Shown: positions 26,589 to 38,200 of the stretch, one piece after another
Numbering within the stretch: position 1 is the first letter of the stretch
Layout: each line of letters opens with the position of its first letter
From: Bacillus sp. AFS006103
GTDB taxonomy: Bacteria; Bacillota; Bacilli; Bacillales; Cytobacillaceae
Direction: 5' to 3'
NCBI GenBank assembly: GCA_002559145.1
Contig: NTXX01000027.1
Span: forward strand, 60,396-124,395
Length of the DNA: 64,000 nucleotides
Program-made: the position numbers and the translations under genes
Notes under the pieces: model-generated
Databases searched by the model: none
Seen by the model: only the letters and a program-made list of their open reading frames with translations
Told to the model about the DNA's origin: nothing

Positions 26589-29500
26589 TACGATTCACCC
26601 TTTATGATTAAGAATGAAATAAGCTCGATATCATCAAACTCAAAGTCCATATTCGTTTGAATGCTTGTACCGCCAATAGAGAAGAAACTATCGAAAGCCG
26701 TATCTTCCTGTTTATCCTTAATGATATCAACAGCTTGCCTCATTAACTCAGTATATTTGGTCATATCTGTACCATGATGAGTTACTTCATTAAACTGGTC
26801 CACTAACTCTAGTATTGGTTTGTTTCTTCCAAGTGATAGCCTACGATAAATATCTAATATTGGTTTTGCGTTCGTATAATGGATTTGAGTTTTTCCTTGC
26901 TCATTCACATACAGAAGAATATAGGGGGCTAAACTATTCCCCTTCATTTCAAAGACACCTTGTTGTTTGAAGCAGAAAATAACGCCAGGTTCGGCTTCTA
27001 GGAATTCAGCATTTGTCGTAATCGCATAAATTCCTTTTGGTGCTTGCTCTAACTGCTTTTTGTATTGTTTTAGAGCGCCGCTTATATCACTCTTGAAATC
27101 CGTATAGGTTAAATCCGTTATTGATATCGCTCCTGATACTTCTTCTAAGTTCACAACTTCATTTTGCAAGGATTTTAATTGATTACGTCGATATTCTAAA
27201 TCGTTCATTTCCTTCCCAGATGTATCAAAAATATCTTCTTCACCAGTTGCAGATGTATTTAATATTTTCATCCGGCCTTTCACGCGATCTTCTAGGTTGA
27301 TATATTCGTCTAAATCCATATTGGGCCAGAAATTGACGAGCTGAATCTCTTTGTTGGTAGAGCCGATCCGATCGATACGCCCGAAACGTTGAATAACACG
27401 AACGGGATTCCAATGGATATCATAGTTAATTAAGTAATCACAATCCTGCAAGTTCTGACCTTCGGAAATACAGTCTGTCGCAAATAAAATATCAATTTCT
27501 TCTACTTTTTTCGGTTCAATCTTTGCTCTTTCTTTTGATTTAGGTGAGAAGTTCATTAAGATATCATTAATATCTTTCACACGAACCCCTTTTAAAGTCG
27601 ATTTATTCGCACCAGCTCCTACGACCATAGCTGAATGTAATCCACGTCCTTGTAATTCTTCAGCTAATTGGTCATATAGATATTTGACCGTATCCGCAAA
27701 GGCAGAAAAGATAATAATTTTATTATTCCCATCATTCATTGGGTTTTCAATTTTATTTCTAATGATGGTTCTTAGCTCATTTAGCTTTGCATCACGATGC
27801 ACGGAAATTTGTTCAGATTGCTGTAATAAATCTGTTAATATGCTTAAGTCATACTGTAAATCTCCACGCCATTTTAGAGCATCTATGTCTGTTAATTGAA
27901 TTTGGACCTTTTCACTTCCAACGGTAATCGCTTCTAGTTCTTCATCGTCAAAATCAGATGTCTCCTCGTAGTTTTCTTGGAACGCAACGCTTTTATGAAG
28001 CATTAGCAGCTCCAATGTATGTTCTATCCGAGATAGTAATTTTCTTAATGTAAGATTAAAGGATGAAACCGAGCTTTCCAACCGTTTAAATAAATTGACT
28101 TTCATTAACGCAGCCACTGCAAATTCACGGTCTGTTTGTTTAAAGGTACTCTTTCCACCCTTTACTTTTGTATCGTATAATTCCTCATATTGCTTCCGCT
28201 TTTGAGGCAAGACGTATTTCATAGGCTGATACATACTAAAGGTTAAAGATTCTAATCGTTCATTCACTTGTGCCATATTCATAAATATGTTTTCCGAGTC
28301 AATGTCAGCTTTTATTGAAATGGGTTTTAAACGCTTGGGAAATTGACCAATATCTTTGACATTATAATACTTTTCAATATGTTTTCGACTACGAGCAATT
28401 GTAAGTAAGTCTAGTAAATGAAAGTAGTCTGGGTTTACCATATCTAAGAAGGAATCGGTTGTGCGCTTTTCTGCTGGTAATGTAGTCCAACGATTAAATG
28501 CTGTTTGGGCCATTTTTAATGCATAATCGATGGATTCGATGCCTTCCTTTTCTAAAGCAGCATCATTATCCTCTGTGATGAAGGCAATTTGGTTTTTGAT
28601 ATCATTCATTTTGTTATTAACCGGCGTGGCAGATAATAAGAGTACTTTCGTTTTAACACCTTTTTTAATAATATCCTGCATAAGCTTTTGATAACGTGTC
28701 ATTCGATCCTTACGGGCATTATTATTCCTAAAGTTATGTGATTCATCTATAACGATAAGATCATAATTAGACCAGTTGATAGTATCAAGACGAATTTCTC
28801 CAGAATACCCTTGATCACGACTTAAGTCCGTATGATTCAAAACATCATAGTTAAAGCGATCAGTACTTAGTGAATTCCGTTTGTCATTTTGTGTATAGAC
28901 TGTCCAATTGTCGCGCAATTTCTTAGGACATAAGACTAAAACACGGTCGTTACGGAGTTCATAGTATTTGATAACTGCTAGAGCTGAGAATGTCTTGCCT
29001 AATCCGACACTATCAGCGAGAATACAACCGTTATACTTCTCCATTTTATCAATGATACCAATGACACCATCACGCTGGAATTGATATAGCTTATTCCATA
29101 TAACGGTATCTTTAAAATTCGTGCCTTCTTTTATAATATTATCTTCTGAAAGTCCTTCTAGGTTTTCCGAGAAAATATGATAAAGGGTTACAAAGTATAA
29201 CCATTCAGGTGAATTTTCTTGAGAGATCAATTGAAGCTGCTGTAATACTTCTTGAGTAACATCTTTAACTTTCGCTTCATCATTCCAAATACGATTAAAT
29301 TCATTCACTAATTGATCAGTTAGAGGACCGCCATCAAAAATTACAGGAAAGCTTGCTAAACGATTGGATTGTGTAATACCTAATCCATCAGCTGTAAACT
29401 CAATCTCAGATTGAATTTGAACATCTCTGCCTTTTTCACTTTTAACAATCATTTGTTTAGGAAAAGCATTTTCCCCTAAAATTGTTTTAAACTGAGCATT

Positions 29501-29839
29501 TTCTTGAATCCATTTAGATACCTCTTTTGCTATCGATTTGGAGCTCATTTTATTTCGTAAGGGAAGCTCAAAATCATTTCCATCAAATGTTGGATAATTT
29601 TCCTTATTTACTTTTAGTTTGTATTGATAATTTTGATCCTGCTCATGATCGTAAAATGTTGGCTGTGTATATAAAAAGCGAAATTCCTTCGCTTGCGTTA
29701 ATTCTCTCTTTAACTCTTCAAAGGCATATATACTAAAGTAGGCTGATGCTACAGCGATCTTGGAACCCTTTTTGACCTCATCCTTTAAAGTTTGAATCAA
29801 TGTATTGTCACCTTTATTATCAACTAATTTAATATCCAA
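26588..29839 (-). CDS. SNF2-type helicase with PLD-like N-terminus
   Basis: 1083 residues. The first 200 resemble the phospholipase-D-like fold found at the front of such helicases, but no H-x-K catalytic pair is visible, so it may only bind DNA. The SNF2 core has ADSVGLGKT (residue about 275), DESH (VIDESHNF), SATP, 'SEGQNLQDCDYLINYDIHWNP' split over motif V, and QRFGRIDRIGS (motif VI). This corresponds to the DrmD-type helicase of DISARM or to the helicase partner of DUF4391 systems. It starts with TTG behind GAGGTGATAGG and follows drmB by 36 bases. All helicase motifs are intact. Confidence 0.85.
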   Translation of the reverse strand: MDIKLVDNKGDNTLIQTLKDEVKKGSKIAVASAYFSIYAFEELKRELTQAKEFRFLYTQPTFYDHEQDQNYQYKLKVNKENYPTFDGNDFELPLRNKMSSKSIAKEVSKWIQENAQFKTILGENAFPKQMIVKSEKGRDVQIQSEIEFTADGLGITQSNRLASFPVIFDGGPLTDQLVNEFNRIWNDEAKVKDVTQEVLQQLQLISQENSPEWLYFVTLYHIFSENLEGLSEDNIIKEGTNFKDTVIWNKLYQFQRDGVIGIIDKMEKYNGCILADSVGLGKTFSALAVIKYYELRNDRVLVLCPKKLRDNWTVYTQNDKRNSLSTDRFNYDVLNHTDLSRDQGYSGEIRLDTINWSNYDLIVIDESHNFRNNNARKDRMTRYQKLMQDIIKKGVKTKVLLLSATPVNNKMNDIKNQIAFITEDNDAALEKEGIESIDYALKMAQTAFNRWTTLPAEKRTTDSFLDMVNPDYFHLLDLLTIARSRKHIEKYYNVKDIGQFPKRLKPISIKADIDSENIFMNMAQVNERLESLTFSMYQPMKYVLPQKRKQYEELYDTKVKGGKSTFKQTDREFAVAALMKVNLFKRLESSVSSFNLTLRKLLSRIEHTLELLMLHKSVAFQENYEETSDFDDEELEAITVGSEKVQIQLTDIDALKWRGDLQYDLSILTDLLQQSEQISVHRDAKLNELRTIIRNKIENPMNDGNNKIIIFSAFADTVKYLYDQLAEELQGRGLHSAMVVGAGANKSTLKGVRVKDINDILMNFSPKSKERAKIEPKKVEEIDILFATDCISEGQNLQDCDYLINYDIHWNPVRVIQRFGRIDRIGSTNKEIQLVNFWPNMDLDEYINLEDRVKGRMKILNTSATGEEDIFDTSGKEMNDLEYRRNQLKSLQNEVVNLEEVSGAISITDLTYTDFKSDISGALKQYKKQLEQAPKGIYAITTNAEFLEAEPGVIFCFKQQGVFEMKGNSLAPYILLYVNEQGKTQIHYTNAKPILDIYRRLSLGRNKPILELVDQFNEVTHHGTDMTKYTELMRQAVDIIKDKQEDTAFDSFFSIGGTSIQTNMDFEFDDIELISFLIIKGES

Positions 29840-29875
29840 TTACCTATCACCTCAACCTCACTCATTAGCGAAAAT

Positions 29876-31591
29876 TTATATATTTAATAGATGATCAAAG
29901 TAACCATCATTTTGATTTGGATTAATATTAATTAATGCTCTACGATCAAGCAACATGTTCCCCCACTCACAGGAAGTTTCAGCAACAAAAGTACAAGAAT
30001 GACATGCGGCACCATTTGCAGTTGTATGATACTCAAAATCACCGTCAGAGCATATTGGGTCAGAAGAACAATGACTCATATTTTCCAAAGCCCGAAGAAT
30101 TATAGGGTACAATTTATCACTTTGAGCCAGACGAGTTAATCCGCCTAAGCTTCCTTCTGAGTCCCCAGAAGCTGTATAAATGAATACTCCATGCATGCCA
30201 TCCATTGTATAAATTCGTTCTTTTAAAGATGTGGTTGTATAACCTGAGTAGGCGGCTAATTCACGTAGCAGTGCATGACTAAAAGTATGAATTAAAATAT
30301 GCCTTGGTTCTAAGTGAATAAGTGAGTTATCAAATTCTTCACGATAATTGTCATATGCTTGGTACACTTCTTTTGTAATTTGTTGCTTCTCTTCCCATTC
30401 TCTCAGTTTTGCTAAATTAAATTTAATAAATATTCCCTCACCATAATTTCGAACAGCTGGCAACCATTTTTCATCTTTCTTAACAACAGGCTGTAATTCT
30501 TTATTATCGTCACTTAATCGATCGATATAGTCAAGCCGCGTAAATCCCTGTAATACTTGAACTTCTGGAACAGAATCTACTTGATATATTGCATCAAAAT
30601 AAGGTTCTAATTCCGGATGCATTTCTACCTTTGATGAGGTAAATTTTTGTTCATCTACGTAATTTTGGATTAATGTGTTCCATTCTTGCTTCCGAATAGA
30701 TTCATAAGTAGTAGTTTCTTCAATAGAGATTTCACCGTTTAGATAACTCTTGATAGTTGGAATAAAATCAGTCGATATTTTGAGAAATCTACACGCCATT
30801 TTAAGCCCTACTTCACCCGATTCTTCATATGCTTCTCTGAAATCATCTTCATTGGATTTAACAATATATAAGATGTCCTGTTCTGAACTTGATGACGTTA
30901 AAGGAACTTGTAAAAAGCTAGTTACCGCAGGAGCATACACATTTGACGCTCCACGTAAAGTCGTTTTCATCTTGCAACTACATTTTACATTGGCGTTTGG
31001 ACTAATCCATGGGCGTTCACCTTTACATGTAAATAAGCTATGCTTTTGTTCATTAGGTTTCATAATGGAACCTAGGCTCTCACTATGCTTACAATGAAGA
31101 CAAATTAAATGCAAATCAGATAATGAACCGCTATTTCCTCTAGTTACTAATTTTAATTTTGGTTCCTTGGTAGGTTCAGTACATTGGTGATTACGATGGA
31201 CCCACTCATTATATGGAAAATCTGAGATGTGGCCATTTTCACAGATTAATACAAACCGACTTGGATACAGATCCTTTTCTTCGCCCTTCTTTTTACAAAA
31301 ATAACATTGTTGATTTTCATAGGTTGTCATTCGATGACACGAAGGACAAATTTTCCATTTTGGAAATTCAATAGCTTTTATTTTTTGTCGATCCGGATTT
31401 TCATTTATAATTCGGACATGGTCAACTCCAAGTATTGAAGTAATACGTACATCATCTTCTTTTGGGGCGTTCCAAGTATTCCACTGATCCGCAGCCTTAA
31501 TCATTACACTTTTATCCATTAAATCAACAACTGCTCCCGGACCGGATTGATAGATTAGTTGAGAGGGTCTTATCGTCTCTTTTACTGTCAT
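29876..31591 (-). CDS. drmB: DrmB, DUF1998 protein of DISARM
   Basis: 571 residues. Zinc-type Cys pairs occur at 'CPSCHRMTTYENQQCYFCKK', 'CLHCKHSE' and the C-terminal 'CSSDPICSDG...AACHSCTF', with 'HTFSHALLRELA' and 'GGLTRLAQ', the DUF1998 signature. In DISARM, DrmB joins the helicase DrmA to form the core complex that recognises incoming phage DNA. Its first ATG overlaps the end of drmA by four bases. The gene is full length, unlike its partner, which is broken in three pieces. Confidence 0.88.
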   Translation of the reverse strand: MTVKETIRPSQLIYQSGPGAVVDLMDKSVMIKAADQWNTWNAPKEDDVRITSILGVDHVRIINENPDRQKIKAIEFPKWKICPSCHRMTTYENQQCYFCKKKGEEKDLYPSRFVLICENGHISDFPYNEWVHRNHQCTEPTKEPKLKLVTRGNSGSLSDLHLICLHCKHSESLGSIMKPNEQKHSLFTCKGERPWISPNANVKCSCKMKTTLRGASNVYAPAVTSFLQVPLTSSSSEQDILYIVKSNEDDFREAYEESGEVGLKMACRFLKISTDFIPTIKSYLNGEISIEETTTYESIRKQEWNTLIQNYVDEQKFTSSKVEMHPELEPYFDAIYQVDSVPEVQVLQGFTRLDYIDRLSDDNKELQPVVKKDEKWLPAVRNYGEGIFIKFNLAKLREWEEKQQITKEVYQAYDNYREEFDNSLIHLEPRHILIHTFSHALLRELAAYSGYTTTSLKERIYTMDGMHGVFIYTASGDSEGSLGGLTRLAQSDKLYPIILRALENMSHCSSDPICSDGDFEYHTTANGAACHSCTFVAETSCEWGNMLLDRRALININPNQNDGYFDHLLNI

Positions 31592-34488
31592 GATTTTAGC
31601 ACCTCAATTTCAATTGCCCCTTCCACATTGCGTAAGGACATCATTGCCGGACGAGCTTCTTCTATTTTTCCTTTTTCATTAAATCCTCTTAATAGATGGT
31701 ACTTAACCCATTCTGATTGTCTATAGGCCAACTTTTGTTCTATATATTTTTCTGCAGTAGAAGTCCACCAATTCATTAATTCATGTGTTTCTTTTTCAAT
31801 TGAATCATCATTTGCATCCTTTACACGTTCTAGAAATGCGATAATATTATTTTCGAGTTCTTCCTCTAGATTTAATATATTACTTGGACTTTTCTCTGCG
31901 TTTACCTCCATTAATGTTTGACGAATATAACCTATAAAAGCCCCTGTAAGGCCTTTATGCAATGACCCTTTAGCAAATGGTGTGACACTCATTGTCTCAA
32001 CATGACGATACAATGATTGATGGTAAGCTCTAAATCTTTCAAAATGAGAAATATCCCTTGAACGCATCGAGTTTAGTAATACCAAAACAAGCCCTGGGTA
32101 CTGTCTACCTACTCGACTAGTTGCTTGAATATACTCTGACGTTGTTTTTGGCTGACCTTGAACCATCATTGTTCCTAAGCGATCAACATCAACACCAACA
32201 GATATCATATTAGTAGCAAGGACACCATCTAGTACGCCTATTTCATTCATCGTCTTCTCCATTTTATTTAATAATTGTGGAATCTCATGGGCCTTTTTAC
32301 GGCTTGTTAGTTCCTCAATTACTAAATCATGATTATACGTTTCATTTGGATCTAACATATTTAGTCTCTAATAATTTCATCTTTAAAAGTTGTCATCATT
32401 CCAGCTAGTTCTTTCACTGTGTTAAAGTAACCAAGCATAGTATAGTATGGATCAACTTTAAATTTTGCTTGACTCCTAGTAATCGTTGTATAGGCACTAT
32501 ATAAATGAATGGCTTGAATTTTATTACTCACCCCTGGTGCACAAATGCCAACATAATAACGACCATGTCTCAAGTGGCCCTGATATTAAATGGAGCTCAT
32601 CTTGAATAATTAATTCTGGTGGCTTAAGTCTATTGATAGAGCTATATCCTCGTGTCTTAGTTGAACTATATTTAAAACCGTACTCTACACTATACAAATT
32701 TTTATTTCCAAATAATTCATGCATTTCTTTTTTCCATGGAAGTTGTGCAATTTTATCAACAGTACCGATTAATAGTGTTGGTAGCTTTTGATATATTGCT
32801 TCATCAACGGTATAAACTGGAATTCCATGATTAAACGAACATTTTTCATTTGCACAATAAATTTTTTGATGCTTATTAGTTATTTCGTATTGCTCATGTG
32901 TTAATTCTGTACCACACCATGGACAATGCAATAATTGCATTGGATTACCTACTTTCACTTCTTCTCCATTCCGTATTTGTTCCAATTTCTCAATAGCATC
33001 TGAGAATAAATTTGGAGAGGAATCTGCCCCAATCCAAAGTCCAATACTGAAAGGTTCAATTCCAAATTGTTTTGGATTATGTTTTCTTAACATTTCTGCT
33101 GCACATATTAACGCTGCTGCACGCTGGAATTGTTGTGTAGTTAATAAACGTAACGTATATCTCATAAATACTGTAACACCTGCATATTTGTCCACATGAT
33201 CTGGTGCTAATAATCTGCGATAAGCCATCGTGTAGGCCGCAACTCCTAAATATGCCTCTGTCTTTCCTCCTCCAGTTGGAAACCAGATTAAATCAACAAT
33301 TTTACGATCCTCATGCTGTTCATTAGAAGCACCTGCTACATTCATCAACAAGAAGATTAATTGGAAAAGACGCCATTCACCAGTAAGTTCTGGTCTTATT
33401 CTTTTTTTCTCTGAACGATATACTTGAGCTACTTTTGAATATGCTCTTTGTAATACCATTGCCTTATTAGCGAATTGGAAGGCTAAATATTCTAAGGCCT
33501 GTTCACTGCGTGTAACTTGTTCTATACCTTCTTCTAAGCGTTGAATAATTTTCTTTACTTGTTTAACATTATTCGTAGCTTCCTTCTTTAGATAGTCTGG
33601 TAGAGTTTCAACAATTTCCTCCTGCTCTTTTAACCAATTCTTAAATACATTAGGAATGATTCTAAGTTTTTCATATAATTGTTTTGCAGACAGTTCGCTT
33701 AGTTCTTTCATCGAAAAAGATTGATTATCAATTTTACGATGTTCTACACTTGGCAATTCATATCGAGGCATCCATGTTGAATAAATTGTTGTAGTCTTTC
33801 CTTGCTCTATCCAATCAACTCCAACCCCGTGACCGATGGATACTTCTTTTTTATCACGGTATAAGAGTTCTTCTTGTAAGTGATAAGAATCAGCTTTTGA
33901 TGTAAATCTCCCCAAACTCTCTGTATTAACATTTACCTTTAGTTGACATTGAAACATTACTTCACTTTGTTCAGGATATTCACTACGTTTTAGAGGGTTG
34001 ACTAGGAATACACTTACATGATAAAGATTGTTCCTATACGAAATTACATAGCGAACTTTACCAATTTTGGAGTTATTACTATTGGTTAAATAATCTCTAG
34101 TTTCATCCAGTAAATCTATTTTCCAATTTTCTTGATGAGATTCTCGCTTATGTTCTTCCCCTTCATATGTTGCCCAACTTGCCTCAATTTCGATTGGTAC
34201 TAATTTTTTTAACTTAAAACTGATTCCCATACTAGATGGTCTAAAAATTTTCCGGGTTTTCAGCTGTTCATCAATTTCTTCTTCTGAAACTTCAACATGC
34301 GTCTCGATGGCGTTCTCTTTTTCGTTTACAACATCTGAAGTAGCGCCAATTGGGACTAATTTTCCCGTCAAATAAAGTGCCATTGGGCGAATTTTTGCAC
34401 CTAGTATTTCATCATCATTTCGAGGACCTACTAAATAGGTCTCTAACTCTTCTATTAATTCATTTCTAAGGACTTTATAATTGCTCAT
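31588..34488 (-). pseudogene. drmA: DrmA, DISARM helicase, broken in three pieces
   Basis: Piece 1 (34488-32524) has 654 residues with Walker A PTGGGKT near 404 and DELH near 631; it ends just after 'LISGPL'. Piece 2 (32573-32361) reads 'GRYYVGICAPGVSNKIQ...FKDEIIRD'. Piece 3 (32358-31588) continues with 'ELTSRKKAHEIPQLL', 'ATNMISVGVDVDRLG' and 'YIQATSRVGRQ', motifs IV to VI. The first break also lacks the stretch that normally follows ISGPLG and holds motif III (SAT/STAT), so part of the gene has been deleted; its length I cannot state. The second break would be healed by one T in 'GACTAAATATG'. DrmA should be non-functional, unless the first break is a misassembly. Confidence 0.8.
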
Positions 34489-34599
34489 CTATGTCACATC
34501 CTATAATAAAAATATAAAAATTTCTGTAAAGATGTAAACCTAAACTAATAATCTATTTTCCTTAATTTAGGTGGTATTAAATTTCACACTACTTCCTAG

Positions 34600-34845
34600 C
34601 TAATTAACTTTTGTTAAATTTAATACCTTTTTGACTACTTCTAACCTACGCTTACCGCACTGTTGACGTAATACAGTAGTAAATTGTTCGTCCTTTAAGA
34701 ACTTACTTTTATTATTGCTATATAGAATCTGAATCATTTCAATCATTTGATTCTCACTTATCTCATTATCCCAATATGAATCTATTAAAATAACTATAGT
34801 AACTGCTAATTCTCGTTGTGTTTTCAGAAAGGTTTTTATTTCCAT
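34600..34845 (-). CDS. Small protein, TIGR04540-like
   Basis: 81 residues. The sequence 'FLKTQRELAVTIVILIDSYWDNEISENQM', split over a helix pair, and 'TTVLRQQCGKRRLEVV' resembles a small firmicute family I recall as TIGR04540, of unknown function. The ATG is preceded by GAGGTGAC. It lies alone between the large helicase and drmA, 100 bases from the latter, in the same direction. It may be an island cargo gene rather than a system component. Confidence 0.5.
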   Translation of the reverse strand: MEIKTFLKTQRELAVTIVILIDSYWDNEISENQMIEMIQILYSNNKSKFLKDEQFTTVLRQQCGKRRLEVVKKVLNLTKVN

Positions 34846-35228
34846 AGAGTCACCTCATTGTTCATTCTTACTTTTTTTATACTTTATTCTTATTCTAAAG
34901 CTAGTTCTAAAGTAACACAAGAAGAATACGATAAATAACCGCAATTCTCCAAAATATAACAATTTATACATTAATATTGCTTGCCGTCACACCCCCAATA
35001 ATTTTGTTTTACAATTCATACCTACTGTTGTACAAATACCAGGTTTGGTATTTGCTCCTAATATAAAATCGCTAAAAGCTATTCACATGCTTAAATTTCA
35101 TTCTCAAAAGATACTTACATACAAATTAGATTTTGATCTTAATTTTTTAATGTAATTAAAAAAATGTACCCGTAGCTCGGATACATTTCCTTAATTGAAC
35201 ATATATACTAAAAGGGTTAAATCCTAAA
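34846..35228. other. Gene-free stretch with a dyad and a terminator
   Basis: No gene. A perfect inverted repeat, CAAATACCA/TGGTATTTG with a 4-base loop (35033-35054), stands about 190 bases before the small gene and could be an operator. A second hairpin at 35162-35187 ends the large helicase gene. Confidence 0.45.
35162..35187 (-). terminator. Terminator of the large helicase gene
   Basis: Arms AAATGTA and TACATTT with inner CCG/CGG, followed on the minus strand by a run of seven T. It lies about 40 bases past the helicase stop. Confidence 0.75.
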
Positions 35229-38200
35229 TTATTTGTTAGACTTCGTAAACCAAGCAGATCTCTTTTTAGTTGCTCTACTACCATTTTCCGTATAGGAGAA
35301 TTGAATTCCTTGTTTTTCAAGTGATTCTATAATAGGTTTCAAACCTTCTTCATCGATTACCCATAGTGCTCCACCTTTTATGCGCATATCAATAACATCA
35401 AATCCTTGGTCTTTTAAAAAGGATACTAACGAATAAGATGTTTTATTTTTATTACTTTTCGTTTCAAAAGTGGTCAATTTTGAAGACGAGGTTTTAACTA
35501 GGTCTTCAAATAATTCCAGTTGTTGTTCTGGTTCACTAGTAGTAAATAGCTCCAATTGCTTTATTTTAACACGTTGTTGATTACTGTAATTTGAATGTTT
35601 CTTTTCAGTTTGTTCAGGGCCATCCTTAATTTCTTTTGATTTTTTAACTTCACTTATTATTGGAATTGGATTATTTTTTTCCAAATGACTATTTATTACT
35701 TCTACTTTAATTATACCTTTGCCTTCCTCACGTAGATTTCCCAGTGTTTTCTCCATATTCAGGTTTGTTGATTTTTTTATATCTAAGTATTCCACGTTAA
35801 CTTTCTCTTTTTTTATTTCTACAAGTTCATCTACAGTTAAAATAATAGGTTCTATCCCCATCTCATCCAGCTTGACCCATAATGACACCATTGCTTTGGA
35901 AGAGTTAGCATAGAAAGCACTTCCCCGGACACGCCAAAAAGTCCATCCAACTCGTTCTAGTACTCGCTGTCGTTCCATATCTTCTTCCCATTTTTCTAGA
36001 CCATGCCACCTATCGCCGTCACATTCCACCGCTAACCTGGTTCTCATCCCTTCTACTAAGAGATCTATTTTTTTACCAAGTGTACCTACTTTAACTTGTG
36101 GAATGACTCTATAACCTCTAGAAAGAATTAGAGAATATACATCTTTTTCAAATTCAGAATCGAACTCTTTCTCATGCTTCTTCAATGCTTCCTGAACTCG
36201 GTATGGTTGTTTACAATATTGAAGTAACTTATAGCGAATATCATTCGGACTTAACTGATTAAGATCAACGGAGTGGAACAAGATCATTTGGTCTCGTGCT
36301 CGACTTGCTGCTACGTTGTACCTTTGTAAATCAGACCTCTTTGTTAAAGCAGTGAAATGAACATTAGGCGCAATTACCATTGAAAGGAAAATTATATCTC
36401 GCTCATCACCTTGGAAAGCATATGCATCTCCAGTAATCAGCCTCCTGTTAATCATTTCCTCCTCACCTATTTTATCTCTTAATAGGTTCTCAATAATCCT
36501 TGCTTGGTCATGCCCCTGGAGCGAAATTACACCAAATGTTTTATTGTTATATTTGGGATCTTTTATGCATTTGGCAATGTATTCTACTATTGCTTCTGCC
36601 TCTGGTTCATTAATTGCTTTAGAAGTACCTTCTAGTCGATAGCCATCTTCCACCCTAAATGTATCAACAGGCGGTTCAAACACCTCACTCCCAATAGGAA
36701 GACGAAGAGGATCAATCATTCCACCATACATTAAGTCATTGCTAAACTGAATAATCTCAGGTACACATCGATAATGCTCTTTTAGTACAATCTTACTATC
36801 AAAAATTCTGTTCGCTGTGTCATATAAACTTGTGCGAATATCAAATTGCATTTTGTTTGGAATATCGTAGAGATACCGTTCAATCAGGTCATGAATTTCG
36901 CTAATTTCAGTTCCAACACTTTCTGGGCTAATTTGATTTTCATCCCCAACAATAATTGCTTTTTTTGCCCTAAGAAGTGTAGTTAATGAAAATAAGTTAC
37001 TTTGACTACTTTCATCCACGATAATCACATCAAACAAATCTTCCGTTAGTTCAAAGTTTTCGATAACACGCTGCACTGGCATTATCCATACCGGAATTGC
37101 ACCTTTTGCTATCATCATTTCCTTACTTGCATCTTTTCGATAGATATTTGCATACTTCCCTGTCCCTTTACCAATCCTTTGGACAGCCTTTAACCAAGCA
37201 AAAAGACTTCTTTTTTGACTGCCTGTCGTTCTAATTATTTGTTCTTTCCAAGTTGATTCAGCGACTAAATCTTTTATTAATTTCTTCTCTTTTAATTGTT
37301 CTAGTTCTCTTTCCTCTTCCAGCTTTTCAATTTTAGGCTCCGCCTGGATTTCCTTCACCCAATAATCAACCTGTTTCCATAACCAAGCATTTGACATATC
37401 TTTAGGAGGAAATAGTGGTGTACCTTTACCACCATATTCCATTAGTTCTATAGTCCATTTGGGCATAACCGTATAAAGTTTTGTTTTTAGATTGGTAAAT
37501 TGATTGTAGTCTCTTTCCAGTCCTTCTAACCGAATTACTTCTGCAAAACTGTTTCTCCATGTATTTTTGTTTCGTTGTTGTAAAGCATCGAAAAAGTCGT
37601 TCCATATTGAATGTGATTTGATATGATTTATCCCATGTGATAGGTATAAGTTAACTTCGTCAACAAATTGTTGTGCTTCTTTCCTTATTTCAATAAATTT
37701 TAGAGCCTTTAAACCGTTTAATAGCCCCATAAACCATTGAACATCATTGAAAATAGGTCTCCCCGGCGTCCCTACAACATCTAATAACTCCTTGTACTCT
37801 TGATTAGATGCTTTAGTCCAATTAGCAGATTCTTCAATTAAAGAACACTTCTCCCTTATGAATACTACAAGTCTTTTTTGGTTTTCTTTTAACAACGGTC
37901 CCTCAATTTCTTCTAACATACGGTTCCATTTTATAGTAAGTCTTTGCTTAGAAGTGACTAACTCGATTTGCTTTAGTAAAAGCAAAACATCTTCCACATT
38001 ACGAACAGGTAAATCATTCACTTTAAGATCATCAAACAAGTATTTCATTTTTCTACCAGAGACATTTTTGTAAAACCAACCAACTTTAGAATTAGCTGAA
38101 AGCTTTTCTTTCAGGATTAATAAATCTTCTTTTACCTCAAATAGACTTTTACTTGAAGGAAATATAAATGAGTACTCGATTAACTCTTTTTCGAGTAGTT

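Noticed and set aside
18688..34488. BREX system
   Set aside because: No PglZ, BrxA/B/C or Lon-like gene; the drmA/drmB and mod/res markers point elsewhere.
26588..34488. DISARM class 2
   Set aside because: No DrmE and no cytosine-C5 methylase (PCQ motif) present; methylases are the DPPY adenine type.
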